Source: CAVTUU01 sp045804965 (GTDB taxonomy: Bacteria; Chloroflexota; Chloroflexia; Thermomicrobiales; UBA6265). Taken from it: a stretch of DNA of 64,000 bases. This document shows positions 9,257 to 18,089 of the stretch, piece by piece. Position 1 is the stretch's first letter. Each line of letters begins with the position of its first letter. A program made the position numbers and the translations under genes. The stretch is taken from NCBI GenBank assembly GCA_045804965.1, contig JBJMMD010000036.1, positions 1-64,000 on the forward strand. The letters are read 5' to 3'. A model generated the notes under the pieces. It was not told where the DNA came from, made no database searches, and saw only the letters and a list, made by a program, of their open reading frames with translations.

Positions 9257-10519
9257 ATGCGACACCATCGTACAATCCATCCGATCACAATGCTCCTCAC
9301 GGTGGCGACCGCAATCGCGCTATTTTGCGCCGGTTGGGTCCTGGCAACTCCAGCGGTGGCCGATCCCAGCGGGATCGCGACTGAACAAATCGTGCGAGCG
9401 TTTTATGACGCCGTCAACCAGACGCTCCGCACCGGCGATGCGGGCGCCCTCGATGCGCTTCTCGACCAGCACGTCATCGTGCACGGTCCATTAGCAATGC
9501 TGGCGCCCGATCGCGCGGGGCTGGCAGACTATCTCGCGAGCCTCCACGGAATTTACCCGCAGCTCGACTTGCACTTGAATGCGGTGACGACCACCGGCAA
9601 TCGCGCGGTGGTTGAAATTACCCTCCAAGGCGCAGATGCGGACAGCTTTCTCGGCGGCTCCCTCACTGATTTCGCGCCGTGGGGAGCGGTTGACGCCCTC
9701 CTTGCCACCAATCACCGCATAGTCGAGTTATGGACCGATGCCGCGGGCGTCATGCTAAGGGGTCCAATCGCAGGGGCTCCCATGTCGATCCGCTCCTCCG
9801 GCAGTCAAATTGTTACCCTCGATCGCATGAAAATGGATCCGGGCGCGGCGTTTACTGGGACAGGCAAAGATGAAGTGCAATGGCTGATTGGGGAGCAACC
9901 TGGAGTGGCAGTGACATTTACCAGCACCCAATCTGAACTGACAGTCCCGACTATCGCTTCACCGACGCCTCTCTCTCTACCACTCGGCGCCAGTCAGATT
10001 CTCGCCGTACCGATTCGGAGTCAACTCGAGGTGCGCAACGGCACTGGTACGCAAATCAGCCTCCTCGTGCTGACGGTCTCCAAACCAAATCCGATTCTCG
10101 CGCGCACGGATAGCGCCGATTCCGGCCTTCAACAGTGGTGGTCGCAAGTTACCTCGCACGGCGTCAGTATCGAGTCGCTCACTGGCGATATCAGGACTGA
10201 CCTGCCTCCAGGCGGCGCGGTCCTCTCGCTCGCGCAGGCGTCGCTCGCCCCCAATGCTGAACTCGTCGATTTGAAGCCCGCAGGGCCGTGCCTGTTTGTG
10301 GTAGAGGCAGGAACGCTCGATCTGGTCACACCGGGCGGTGCGACAATGACGGATCAAAATACACGTGGGTGGCGATACGGCGGGGCGCTCGGCGCGGGAT
10401 CGAGTGCCTTGATCCCGCTTGGCACCCAAATCGATCTGCGCAATCGCGGCGTGGAACCGGTTGAGATCACCGTCATTGCCTTCTTGCCTGCCTTTGCGAT
10501 TGCGGGCGGCTCAGTATGA
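9257..10519 (+). CDS. Secreted protein with SnoaL/NTF2-like N-terminal domain
   Basis: The 420-residue product starts with a signal peptide (basic RHHR, hydrophobic residues about 12-30, then an ATPAVA cleavage-like site). Residues about 42-160 have the look of a SnoaL/NTF2-like polyketide-cyclase fold (VRAFYDAVNQTLRTGD, a later YPQLDLHL strand). The remaining 250 residues are beta-rich, with two segments resembling cupin-type strands (LGASQILAVPI and GPCLFVVEAGTLDL). No catalytic residues could be assigned and the function is unknown. It lies 140 bp downstream of the LuxR-type regulator on the same strand, suggesting linked expression. Confidence 0.7.
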   Translation: MRHHRTIHPITMLLTVATAIALFCAGWVLATPAVADPSGIATEQIVRAFYDAVNQTLRTGDAGALDALLDQHVIVHGPLAMLAPDRAGLADYLASLHGIYPQLDLHLNAVTTTGNRAVVEITLQGADADSFLGGSLTDFAPWGAVDALLATNHRIVELWTDAAGVMLRGPIAGAPMSIRSSGSQIVTLDRMKMDPGAAFTGTGKDEVQWLIGEQPGVAVTFTSTQSELTVPTIASPTPLSLPLGASQILAVPIRSQLEVRNGTGTQISLLVLTVSKPNPILARTDSADSGLQQWWSQVTSHGVSIESLTGDIRTDLPPGGAVLSLAQASLAPNAELVDLKPAGPCLFVVEAGTLDLVTPGGATMTDQNTRGWRYGGALGAGSSALIPLGTQIDLRNRGVEPVEITVIAFLPAFAIAGGSV

Positions 10520-10708
10520 GCACACTGTGAGGTGTACCTACCGCGAGAGGACGAGCCGTTACGTCGTCGCATTCCCTTCGAACTCGCGGAAATCGGGAGA
10601 CCAATGTGCGACCGCTGGGTCCTCTCGTTACGCGGTGCCCGGCATCCTTTGAGCATCTGAGTTTTCTGGGGATAGCGTCAAAACAAACTCAGGGATTGCT
10701 TCCTTTGA

Positions 10709-10786
10709 TATAATAGTGGTATCACTACGACGAATTCGGGGTGTCTGATAGTTACACGTAACGTGGCTGCGGAAGTTCGAAACTTC
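10709..10786 (+). promoter_or_regulatory. TATAAT box and three inverted repeats upstream of the XRE regulator
   Basis: A perfect TATAAT lies at 10709-10714 in an otherwise AT-poor genome. Three inverted repeats follow before the start at 10813: TAGTG/CACTA at 10714-10727, GTTAC/GTAAC at 10751-10762 and GAAGTT/AACTTC at 10772-10786. No good -35 box was found. They could be autoregulatory operators or leader structures. Confidence 0.45.
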
Positions 10787-10812
10787 GGTAGGGCAGCGGG
10801 TTGGCGAAACGC

Positions 10813-11301
10813 ATGGATACTCAATCATCACTTGGCGAATTTATTCGGGACCGGCGCAAGGAGCTTGGACTCACGCAAGAGGAGCTCGCGGAACGCATCG
10901 GCGAAGGTGTCCAGCAAGCGGAGATTTCCCGGTTGGAACGTGACCGTGTAGGTCTCCCTCGCCGTGCCAGGCTTGAACGAATCGCGGTCGCGCTTCAACT
11001 TGCTCACAGTGAATTGCTGGCGAGAACGGGTTGGGCGGGTTCCGAATCGGTTTCATGGGCGCCGAACAACGAGCATATTCTTGAACCATCTAGACCGCCA
11101 GAACGCTCCGCTGTCCCGGGAACGCCTCTTACTCTTCCCGGCGGCGGCGAACTGCTTGAGGCCATCGCCCAAGCCCGAGAAACCAGTAGCCGCACCCGGT
11201 CATTATTGGCTCAATCGGAAAAAACCTATGATTTGGTCTGCCGATCGGTGACCAGGGCGCACCCCGAACAAATATCGGAAGAAATGCTCAACGAGGGATG
11301 A
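10813..11301 (+). CDS. XRE family helix-turn-helix regulator
   Basis: The product is about 162 residues. Residues 5-65 form a Cro/CI-type helix-turn-helix domain (RRKELGLTQEELAERIG, then QAEISRLERDRVGLPRR and a final helix). The C-terminal 95 residues are proline-rich, then helical, and resemble no domain I recognise. The frame could start at a TTG at 10801, but ATG 10813 is more likely. It precedes the CheB-like gene by about 110 bp on the same strand and may regulate it. The dense inverted repeats in its leader are consistent with autoregulation. Confidence 0.85.
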   Translation: MDTQSSLGEFIRDRRKELGLTQEELAERIGEGVQQAEISRLERDRVGLPRRARLERIAVALQLAHSELLARTGWAGSESVSWAPNNEHILEPSRPPERSAVPGTPLTLPGGGELLEAIAQARETSSRTRSLLAQSEKTYDLVCRSVTRAHPEQISEEMLNEG

Positions 11302-11411
11302 ACCTGTACCTGATTTAGTTCAGATGGCACGGTGTTTGCATCGTCCGAACGGGGGTGAAGGCTTGGCGCGTATTTGTCGTGCCTATCCTCCTGTCCCGGA
11401 AGGAGATCGCC

Positions 11412-12452
11412 GTGCAACGGCGAGACATTGTAGTCATCGGCGCCTCGGCCGGGGGACTTCCCGCACTAATTGAAGTCGTACGTGAGCTCCCTCAAGACTT
11501 TCCGGGAGCCATTTTTGTCGTCGTTCACACCCCGCAGCGAGAAAGCAAGCTCCCAGCAATTCTCTCGCGATCTGGGTTGTTGCCGGCGACTCATGCCCGG
11601 CATCGCGAGTTAATCGTCCCCGGACGAATCTATGTCGCGCCGCCAGACTTTCATCTCATCGTCCGACCAGATGCGATTGAGCTTTCACACGGTCCGCGCG
11701 AAAACCATTTTCGCCCCGCCGTTGATCCTTTGTTTCGGACGGCTGCTCGAGCGTACGGACCACGTGTCGTCGGCGTGGTTTTGTCCGGTGCATTGAACGA
11801 TGGCGCCGCCGGTCTCATGGCGATCAAAGCACATGGAGGAGCGGCAATCGTTCAAGACCCGCAAGACGCGATAAACGAAAGCATGCCGCGAACCGCACTT
11901 CAGCTCGTCGACGCCGATTCCGTATTGCCTGCTCGAGGGATCGCGAATAAGCTCGTGGACCTCGCGTCGCAGCGGTTGTCGAGCAAAGGAGTCATCCACG
12001 TGGAAAACGACCTCGAACATGCCTCGAAAACCATCAGCGATGACTTCGAAGAGCAAATTTCCAATCAACGCAATGACGAGTTAACGCCTCTCACCTGTCC
12101 CGACTGCGGCGGGACTTTGTGGCAGACGGAAGACAATCCGATTCTAACCTTCCAATGCCATGTTGGGCACAGGTATGTGGACGATTCGCTGCTCAATCTG
12201 AAGTCGGACGAGGTCGAATCCGCGCTCTGGGCAGCAATGCGCTTATTAAAAGAACGGGCGACTTTGACCCGGCAAGTGGCTGAACGCTTGCGGACCTCGG
12301 GTGAAGCGAATCGTGCGTCGAGGATCGAAGAACAAGCGACATTGGATGACGGGCATGTGCGCGCGCTTCGCGAACTCATTGAAATCAACGTCGATCCGAT
12401 TTCCGCATTGATCTTGGAATCACAAAGCACCACAGCCGATTCGTCGCAATGA
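11412..12452 (+). CDS. CheB-type methylesterase domain protein with C-terminal zinc ribbon
   Basis: Of 346 residues, the first 190 form a CheB methylesterase domain with the active-site Ser (GASAGG), His (VVVHTPQ) and Asp (ALNDGAAG). It lacks the receiver domain of chemotaxis CheB. The C-terminal third has CPDCGG and then C-x2-GH about 20 residues later, a probable zinc ribbon, followed by a long helical tail. The GTG start at 11412 is chosen because GGAAGGAG sits 6 nt upstream; the frame is open to 11355. It is followed by the CheB/CheR kinase fusion. No chemoreceptor or CheA/W/Y genes are nearby, so a signalling role other than chemotaxis is inferred. Confidence 0.88.
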   Translation: MQRRDIVVIGASAGGLPALIEVVRELPQDFPGAIFVVVHTPQRESKLPAILSRSGLLPATHARHRELIVPGRIYVAPPDFHLIVRPDAIELSHGPRENHFRPAVDPLFRTAARAYGPRVVGVVLSGALNDGAAGLMAIKAHGGAAIVQDPQDAINESMPRTALQLVDADSVLPARGIANKLVDLASQRLSSKGVIHVENDLEHASKTISDDFEEQISNQRNDELTPLTCPDCGGTLWQTEDNPILTFQCHVGHRYVDDSLLNLKSDEVESALWAAMRLLKERATLTRQVAERLRTSGEANRASRIEEQATLDDGHVRALRELIEINVDPISALILESQSTTADSSQ

Positions 12453-12534
12453 CCAGTATCGCAGCATAGGCGGAATTCAAGCGGTACAATCCATAATCCC
12501 AGGATGTATTTTCACGCGGGGAGCGGGTTAAGCC

Positions 12535-15500
12535 TTGAACGAATCGAAAGAGGACCACCGCTTTTCTCAATTGGTCGTGATCGGGGCGTCCGCCGGTGGC
12601 ATCGAGGCGTTGAGCGGGCTCGTCGGGAATCTGCCCGGCGATTTTTCCGCGCCCATCGTCGTTGCTCAGCATCTCAGTCCGCACAGGACTTCATCACTCG
12701 AAGAGATTCTTGCCAGACGCGCACCGCTCCCTGTCAAAACCGTGTCGAACAGCGACCGCTTGCAACCGGGGACGATCTATGTCGTCCCGCCGAACCGAGA
12801 CGTTTCGATTCGCGACCATACGGTTCGCGTGCATCACGATGACGGCGCCGGACCGCGACCGTCGATAGATCTCTTGTTTCGTTCGGCCGCCGAAGCATAT
12901 CGCGAGGACTTGATCGCGATTGTACTGTCCGGAACTGGCTCCGATGGCGCAAACGGAGCCCGGGAAGTGAAGCAAGCCGGCGGCACGGTCATTATCCAGA
13001 ACCCGGATTCGGCCTCATTTCCGGGTATGCCACTATCGCTTTCGCCGTCCATTGTCGATATCGTTGCGGATCCGGACCGGATTGGGCCGCTTTTGCAGGA
13101 CTTGCTCTCAGGAACGTTTGCGGTTCCCCAACCGACGGAAGAGACCCAGTTTCGGACATTCCTTGATCAACTGCGTGAAGAGAGCGGCATCGATTTCACA
13201 AGCTATAAGCAGCCGACGATCACGCGGCGTTTGCAGCGACGAATGGTCGCCACAGATCACAAATCGATTGGCGACTACCTTCGCTTCCTCAAACGCCATC
13301 CCGAAGAGCGTCAGCGTCTGATTGCAAGCTTTCTCATTAAAGTCACCGAGTTTTATCGGGATCCAGAACTCTTTTCGTACTTACGCGAACATGTTCTTCC
13401 TGAACTCATGGCCGATGCGCAAAAACGGGGCGCCGAGCTCAGACTGTGGTCAGCGGGCTGCGCTACCGGTGAAGAGGCCTATTCCCTCGCCATGATTGCC
13501 GCCGAACTGACCAATGCATCCGATGCGCACGCTAACGTGCGCATTTTTGCCACCGACCTTGACGCCGAGGCAGTTGCCTTTGCTCGGCGAGGAACGTATC
13601 CCGCGCGAGCGCTGAAGGCAGTGCCTGCCTCGCTCCTGGAGCGCTACTTCATAGAAATTGACGGCGAATATGAGGTGCGCAAGGATCTCCGCTCGATGCT
13701 CGTCTTCGGTGAACATGACTTGGGTCAGCGAGCTCCCTTCCCCCGCATCGATCTCGTGCTTTGCCGAAATGTCTTGATTTACTTTACGTCGGCACTGCAA
13801 CGGCGGGCATTGCAGCTCTTCGCCTTTTCGCTGCGGCCCGGTGGCTATCTGGTCGTCGGCAAATCCGAAACGGTGAGCCCGCTGGCCGAATATTTCGCGG
13901 TCGACCAGCCGCGGCAGAAGGTTTTCCGCCGCGTCGGCGAACGCGCCCCAATTCCGGCAAGCCGAATCAAGGAAGCCATGAACTTGGCTCCTCCGCCGCG
14001 CCCGGTTCAACAACTAAACGCCGCGGCCACGTTGGCGCGGTCGACGCAGGGATCGCGAGACTTGACGGGCCAGCGCGCGATTGCCAAGGCAGATGACGTA
14101 CTCCTCGAACTGCCGATGGGCGTTGTGGTGATCGATCAAAACTATGATATCCAGTTGATAAACACCACGGCGCGGCGCATTTTCGGGATTCACACGCATG
14201 CGCTCGATAGTGATTTCCTGCATTTGGTCAAGAATTTCTCGCCCGATGCTCTTCGAACCGCGATCGATGCGGGGATGAGAGGTGAAGCGGTCGCCGGTGT
14301 TCGGGTAGAAACTGAAGACGAGTTACCAGTTGCGAAGAAAGTCTTTGTCATCAGTTGCTTTAGCCTTCCCATGGAAGAGAGAGCACCGAACCGCTTCGTT
14401 GTGCTGGTTGCCAACGATGATACCGAGCGGTCTCAACTCCTTGCTCGCCAAGAATTCGCGGAAGCGAACCTCAGTCGCTTGAGAACGACGAACGACGAAG
14501 TGTTGGTCGCCAATCAAGAGTTGACAGGCACTATCGCCAAACTGCGCGCGGAGAACGAAGATCTCTTGGTGAGCGCCGAGGAGGTCCAAGCGGCAACTGA
14601 GGAAGTCGAGACGCTCAATGAGGAGTTGCAGGCGAGCAACGAAGAATTAGAAACGCTTAATGAAGAACTCCAAGCGACCGTTGAAGAGCTGAATACCACG
14701 AATGACGATTTGCAGGCGCGAACGATTGAGATTCAAGAGGCCGCACTGCGCTCTGATGTCATCCGGGCACGCCTGGAGGGAATTCTCTCGAATATCAGCG
14801 ATGCGGTGCTCGTCATCGATCAGGCTGAGAAAGTCGTGCTGACGAACCCGGCTTATGACGCAACGTTCGGCGCAGCTGGGATCTCGCAAATTTTCGAGGA
14901 CGACACCGAAGCGCCAATTCCCGCTGAACATTCCCCTCTACGGCGGGCAGCACGCGGGGAATCGTTTGACATGTCCTTCACGATGTTTGACGGGGAGAGC
15001 AACCGACGTTGGTTTGAGGCGAGGGGTCGGCCCGTCCCGGGCGAAGCTGGACATCTCGGCGTCATCGCGATCCGCGACATTAGCGAACGCAGCTTGCGGC
15101 ACTTGCAGGACCAATGGCTTTCCATCGCCAGTCACGAATTACGGACACCACTCGCTGCGGTCCGAGCGTTCGTCCAGCTCGCGGAACGTGGGCTGCCAAA
15201 GGAAGGCGCCGAGAAGTCTCACGACTACCTCGACAAAGCACTCCAGCAGTCGCGCCGCATCGAGACGCTTGTTTATCAAATGCTCGAGGCGACGAGACTT
15301 CAGCACGGGCAGATTGAACTCATCACTGAAGATGTCGACCTCGTGCCGCTGATGAATCGAACAGTCGAGATTGCGCAGGTGTTCGCAAATAACCAAGCGA
15401 TTGTATTCCGTACCCGCGATCAGGAATTGATGGTTAGAGGCGATGCGGCGCGCATTGAGCAGGTTGTGCTCAATCTCCTCAACAACGCAATGTTGCACGC

Positions 15501-15804
15501 AATGAATAGTAAGCGCATCGATGTCAGACTGCGACGGGTCACTGGAATGGCGGAAATCGCCGTGCAGGACCATGGCCAGGGCATTCCCGCCGAAGAGTTG
15601 GCGACGATTTTCGATCGATATCGGCAAGGAACCGGGGTCCACGCCGGCCTGGGATTGGGTCTCTATATCGCCCGCGAAATCGTTGCACAGCACGGAGGTA
15701 CGCTGACGGTCACCTCGACTGTTGGCAAGGGATCGACATTCGTTGTGCGGCTTCCGCTATCAGAACAACACACAGAGACATCCAATCCGCGAAGTCGCTC
15801 GTAA
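12535..15804 (+). CDS. CheB-CheR-PAS-histidine kinase fusion protein
   Basis: This is a 1089-residue multidomain signalling protein. Domains in order: CheB esterase (about 8-195; GASAGG, VAQHLS, GTGSDGANG), CheR methyltransferase (about 205-470; SAM motif SAGCATGEEAYS near residue 306), PAS-like (about 517-630), a heptad-rich coiled coil (about 633-742; repeated NEELQASNEELE), a second PAS (about 743-855), HisKA (phospho-acceptor His867 in SIASHELRTPL) and HATPase_c (N box LNLLNNA near 977, G1 DHGQGIP, G2 GLGLGL). The start is TTG, the only candidate before the CheB domain. No response regulator is encoded beside it, so the partner must be elsewhere. Confidence 0.93.
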   Translation: MNESKEDHRFSQLVVIGASAGGIEALSGLVGNLPGDFSAPIVVAQHLSPHRTSSLEEILARRAPLPVKTVSNSDRLQPGTIYVVPPNRDVSIRDHTVRVHHDDGAGPRPSIDLLFRSAAEAYREDLIAIVLSGTGSDGANGAREVKQAGGTVIIQNPDSASFPGMPLSLSPSIVDIVADPDRIGPLLQDLLSGTFAVPQPTEETQFRTFLDQLREESGIDFTSYKQPTITRRLQRRMVATDHKSIGDYLRFLKRHPEERQRLIASFLIKVTEFYRDPELFSYLREHVLPELMADAQKRGAELRLWSAGCATGEEAYSLAMIAAELTNASDAHANVRIFATDLDAEAVAFARRGTYPARALKAVPASLLERYFIEIDGEYEVRKDLRSMLVFGEHDLGQRAPFPRIDLVLCRNVLIYFTSALQRRALQLFAFSLRPGGYLVVGKSETVSPLAEYFAVDQPRQKVFRRVGERAPIPASRIKEAMNLAPPPRPVQQLNAAATLARSTQGSRDLTGQRAIAKADDVLLELPMGVVVIDQNYDIQLINTTARRIFGIHTHALDSDFLHLVKNFSPDALRTAIDAGMRGEAVAGVRVETEDELPVAKKVFVISCFSLPMEERAPNRFVVLVANDDTERSQLLARQEFAEANLSRLRTTNDEVLVANQELTGTIAKLRAENEDLLVSAEEVQAATEEVETLNEELQASNEELETLNEELQATVEELNTTNDDLQARTIEIQEAALRSDVIRARLEGILSNISDAVLVIDQAEKVVLTNPAYDATFGAAGISQIFEDDTEAPIPAEHSPLRRAARGESFDMSFTMFDGESNRRWFEARGRPVPGEAGHLGVIAIRDISERSLRHLQDQWLSIASHELRTPLAAVRAFVQLAERGLPKEGAEKSHDYLDKALQQSRRIETLVYQMLEATRLQHGQIELITEDVDLVPLMNRTVEIAQVFANNQAIVFRTRDQELMVRGDAARIEQVVLNLLNNAMLHAMNSKRIDVRLRRVTGMAEIAVQDHGQGIPAEELATIFDRYRQGTGVHAGLGLGLYIAREIVAQHGGTLTVTSTVGKGSTFVVRLPLSEQHTETSNPRSRS

Positions 15805-15826
15805 ACGTCGCCGCGAACCGCCTAAT

Positions 15827-16294
15827 CTATGGTGTCTTCCCAGTGATTGCGAGAACGTGAGCGCGGACTCGACCTAGCGCTTCGGCAACGGCCTGCTTTT
15901 CGCTACTGGTTAGGGCATCTGAAAAGTACTGCGCAATTCCGCGAGCATAGTGTGGCCACGTCTTCAGCAATTCCGCGCGCCCCTTTTCGGTCATGACCGC
16001 GTAGGCCCCACGGCGATCGCCCGGTGCTGGTTCGCGCCGGATCAGCCCGGCTGCTTCGACCCGATCTAGGAGCCGCGTGAGCCCACTGCGGCTGAGCACG
16101 ACCTGTTCTGCCAGTTCATTGAGCCGCAGGCGATGTCCGGGAGCCCCCGAGAGCGCGGTGAGGACGTCGTACCACGTGAGCGAGATGCAACCCGACGCCG
16201 CGACTTCACGTTCAATTTGTCCCACGGCCGCAGCATGGGCGAAAACGAATGCCTTCCAAGCAGCGAGTCCGGCCTCATCTAAGATGTCGTCCAT
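15827..16294 (-). CDS. MarR family transcriptional regulator
   Basis: The product is about 155 residues with a winged helix (LRLNELAEQVVLSRSGLTRLLDRVEAAGLIRREP, then the GDRRGAYAVMTEKG wing). That is the standard MarR layout of a dimeric repressor sensing small aromatic or oxidant ligands. ATG 16294 is preferred over 16324, because the latter lies inside the left arm of a perfect inverted repeat that should be the operator. It is divergent from a flavodoxin-like quinone reductase gene, the classic arrangement for MarR-type control of redox enzymes. Confidence 0.92.
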   Translation of the reverse strand: MDDILDEAGLAAWKAFVFAHAAAVGQIEREVAASGCISLTWYDVLTALSGAPGHRLRLNELAEQVVLSRSGLTRLLDRVEAAGLIRREPAPGDRRGAYAVMTEKGRAELLKTWPHYARGIAQYFSDALTSSEKQAVAEALGRVRAHVLAITGKTP

Positions 16295-16317
16295 GTAGAC
16301 AGAATACCAAGAGGTAG

Positions 16318-16366
16318 TTGACATTGCAACTATAATGCCTTAGGCTCTGTCTAGTTGCAATGTCAA
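16318..16366. promoter_or_regulatory. Perfect 15-bp inverted repeat, probable MarR operator
   Basis: TTGACATTGCAACTA at 16318-16332 is repeated exactly inverted at 16352-16366, with a 19-nt spacer. The left half also contains a smaller repeat, TAGTTG/CAACTA (16315-16332). Promoter-like hexamers overlap it in both directions: on the minus strand, TTGCAA and CATTAT are 17 nt apart. The site lies between the MarR gene and the flavodoxin gene, so binding would block both. Confidence 0.8.
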
Positions 16367-16436
16367 TCGGTGCAAAGACAACTATATTATCCAGCGTGAC
16401 TTGCTGGTATTTGTTGGTCCAAGGAAGGAAATCCAT

Positions 16437-17066
16437 ATGACTTTGTCAGTTTCTGATGACAACCCTGTCACGGTCGCAATCGCCTATCACAGTGGGTATG
16501 GTCACACTGCGAAGCAAGCCCAGGCAGTGGCTCGAGGGGCGGCATCGATACCTGGTGTCACAGTCGAGCTGGTGAATGTCGCCGATCTTACCAATGAACT
16601 TTGGGAGACACTTGAGCGCGCTGAGGCGATCATCTTCGGGGCGCCGACCTATATGGGCGGACCATCTGGCGTATTCAAGACCTTTGCCGATGCTTCCGCC
16701 AACGCGTGGTACGAGAACCGTTGGCACGATAAGCTCGCGGCCGGTTTCACCAATTCTGGTCACATGCATGGCGACAAGCTGAACACACTGATCTATTTCG
16801 CGATTCTCGCCGCGCAACACGGCATGCATTGGGTCAATCTCGGCATGAAGGGCGGTTGGGACACAAGCAAGGGAAGTTCCGCCGACTTAAACCGCATCGG
16901 CGGATGGTTGGGGGCGATGGCGCAATCGAACAAGGACCAGGACGCGGACATCGCGCCGCCGGAGAGCGATCTGCTCACTGCAGAAGCGCTTGGGACGCGA
17001 GTGGCGCTGGCAACCCAGCAATGGAAGCGCGGCCGCTTGGAGGACGAAGGTGTTCGAGCAGCCTAA
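16437..17066 (+). CDS. Flavodoxin/WrbA-like NAD(P)H:quinone oxidoreductase
   Basis: This 209-residue flavoprotein has an FMN phosphate-binding loop, YHSGYGHT, at about residues 15-22, a GAPTYMGGPSG loop and the GMHWVNLGM region shared with flavodoxin-family reductases. Such enzymes perform two-electron reduction of quinones in the cytoplasm. ATG 16437 is preceded by GGAAGGAA. It diverges from the MarR gene across the inverted repeat at 16318-16366, so induction by a quinone or electrophile through MarR is the simplest reading. Confidence 0.9.
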   Translation: MTLSVSDDNPVTVAIAYHSGYGHTAKQAQAVARGAASIPGVTVELVNVADLTNELWETLERAEAIIFGAPTYMGGPSGVFKTFADASANAWYENRWHDKLAAGFTNSGHMHGDKLNTLIYFAILAAQHGMHWVNLGMKGGWDTSKGSSADLNRIGGWLGAMAQSNKDQDADIAPPESDLLTAEALGTRVALATQQWKRGRLEDEGVRAA

Positions 17067-17117
17067 AACACGTCCAGTACAATTGACTGAAGTTCCGCGG
17101 TCCGAGAACATCTCCCC

Positions 17118-17957
17118 ATGTCAATCTTCCACGGCCTTTCCGCGGCGATCTGTTTTGGCGTAGCTGATTTCTTTGCGACCGGCGCCACCAGGCGAATCGG
17201 AGTCATTCGCACCCTGTTTGCGGTCCAGGCGATTGGAATCGTCGCGATGATCTTCGTTCTCGGCGCGCGCCGGGAATCGGTCACCGGATCGCTTGCCGAT
17301 TGGGCTGAGATGGCCGCGATTTCGGTGGTCAGCTTGGCAGGAGTCCTGTTTCTCTATCGCTCGTTTGCCATCGGCACGTTGTCGCTTGTTTCGCCGATCG
17401 CGTCCGGATTTGCGATTGTGACCGCCGGCTTCGCGCTCGTTGCCGGGGAACGTCCTCCAGGATTGGCGGTAGCCGGAGCACTATTGCTGGTCAGCGGTGT
17501 CGTCGTCGTTTCGAGCACCAAATCGAACGGAGCGGCAACCGTCTGCGGCATCCCTGAGGCAATCGGAGCCGCGGCATGTTTTGGATTTTACTTTTGGGCG
17601 CTTGGCGAGCTGACGCCAAAGCTCGGCGTTTATTGGCCCGTGTTCGTGACACGTCTCGTCGAAATGATCTTGGCCGGCGCTTATCTAATGTGGCGCCCGA
17701 CCATTGCGATGCCATCTGAAACCAGGAAATCAGTCGCTCTCCCGCTGATCGCCGCAGGTTTGTTTGACACTGCCGCTCTCGTGACATTCAATCTTGGCGT
17801 CGATTCGACGTATACGACGACAACCACCGCCCTGACTTCGCTGTACAGTGCGGTCACAGTTCTCCTCGCCTGGTTGTTGCTCCGCGAACGCCTGGCCCGT
17901 CAGCAATGGGCAGGGGTTGCCGTGGTTCTAGCCGGGGTCGTGCTCGTCAGTTTTTGA
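17118..17957 (+). CDS. EamA/DMT family transporter
   Basis: The 279-residue protein is almost wholly hydrophobic, with about ten predicted membrane segments and an internal two-fold repeat, as in drug/metabolite exporters. The second half ends with the family-typical segment of an ALTSLYSAVTVLLAWLLLRE helix, then a VAVVLAGVVLV helix. The start at 17118 lies 51 bp after the flavodoxin gene on the same strand, so it may belong to the MarR-controlled unit. Substrate unknown. Confidence 0.88.
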   Translation: MSIFHGLSAAICFGVADFFATGATRRIGVIRTLFAVQAIGIVAMIFVLGARRESVTGSLADWAEMAAISVVSLAGVLFLYRSFAIGTLSLVSPIASGFAIVTAGFALVAGERPPGLAVAGALLLVSGVVVVSSTKSNGAATVCGIPEAIGAAACFGFYFWALGELTPKLGVYWPVFVTRLVEMILAGAYLMWRPTIAMPSETRKSVALPLIAAGLFDTAALVTFNLGVDSTYTTTTTALTSLYSAVTVLLAWLLLRERLARQQWAGVAVVLAGVVLVSF

Positions 17958-18089
17958 CCGCACCGAACGCTTTTCAGGGGTTTCGTTCTACTCACCAATC
18001 CTTTTTATAGCTAGCAGAATCTCCAAGATTAGTCTACACTATCTTTCGGAGTGTCTATTGCTAATTTGCCACTTGTACCAGGGGAAACT

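Noticed and set aside
10709..10714. Complete sigma-70 promoter before the XRE gene
   Set aside because: The -10 box is perfect but no -35 box at the right distance was seen, so only the -10 is reported.
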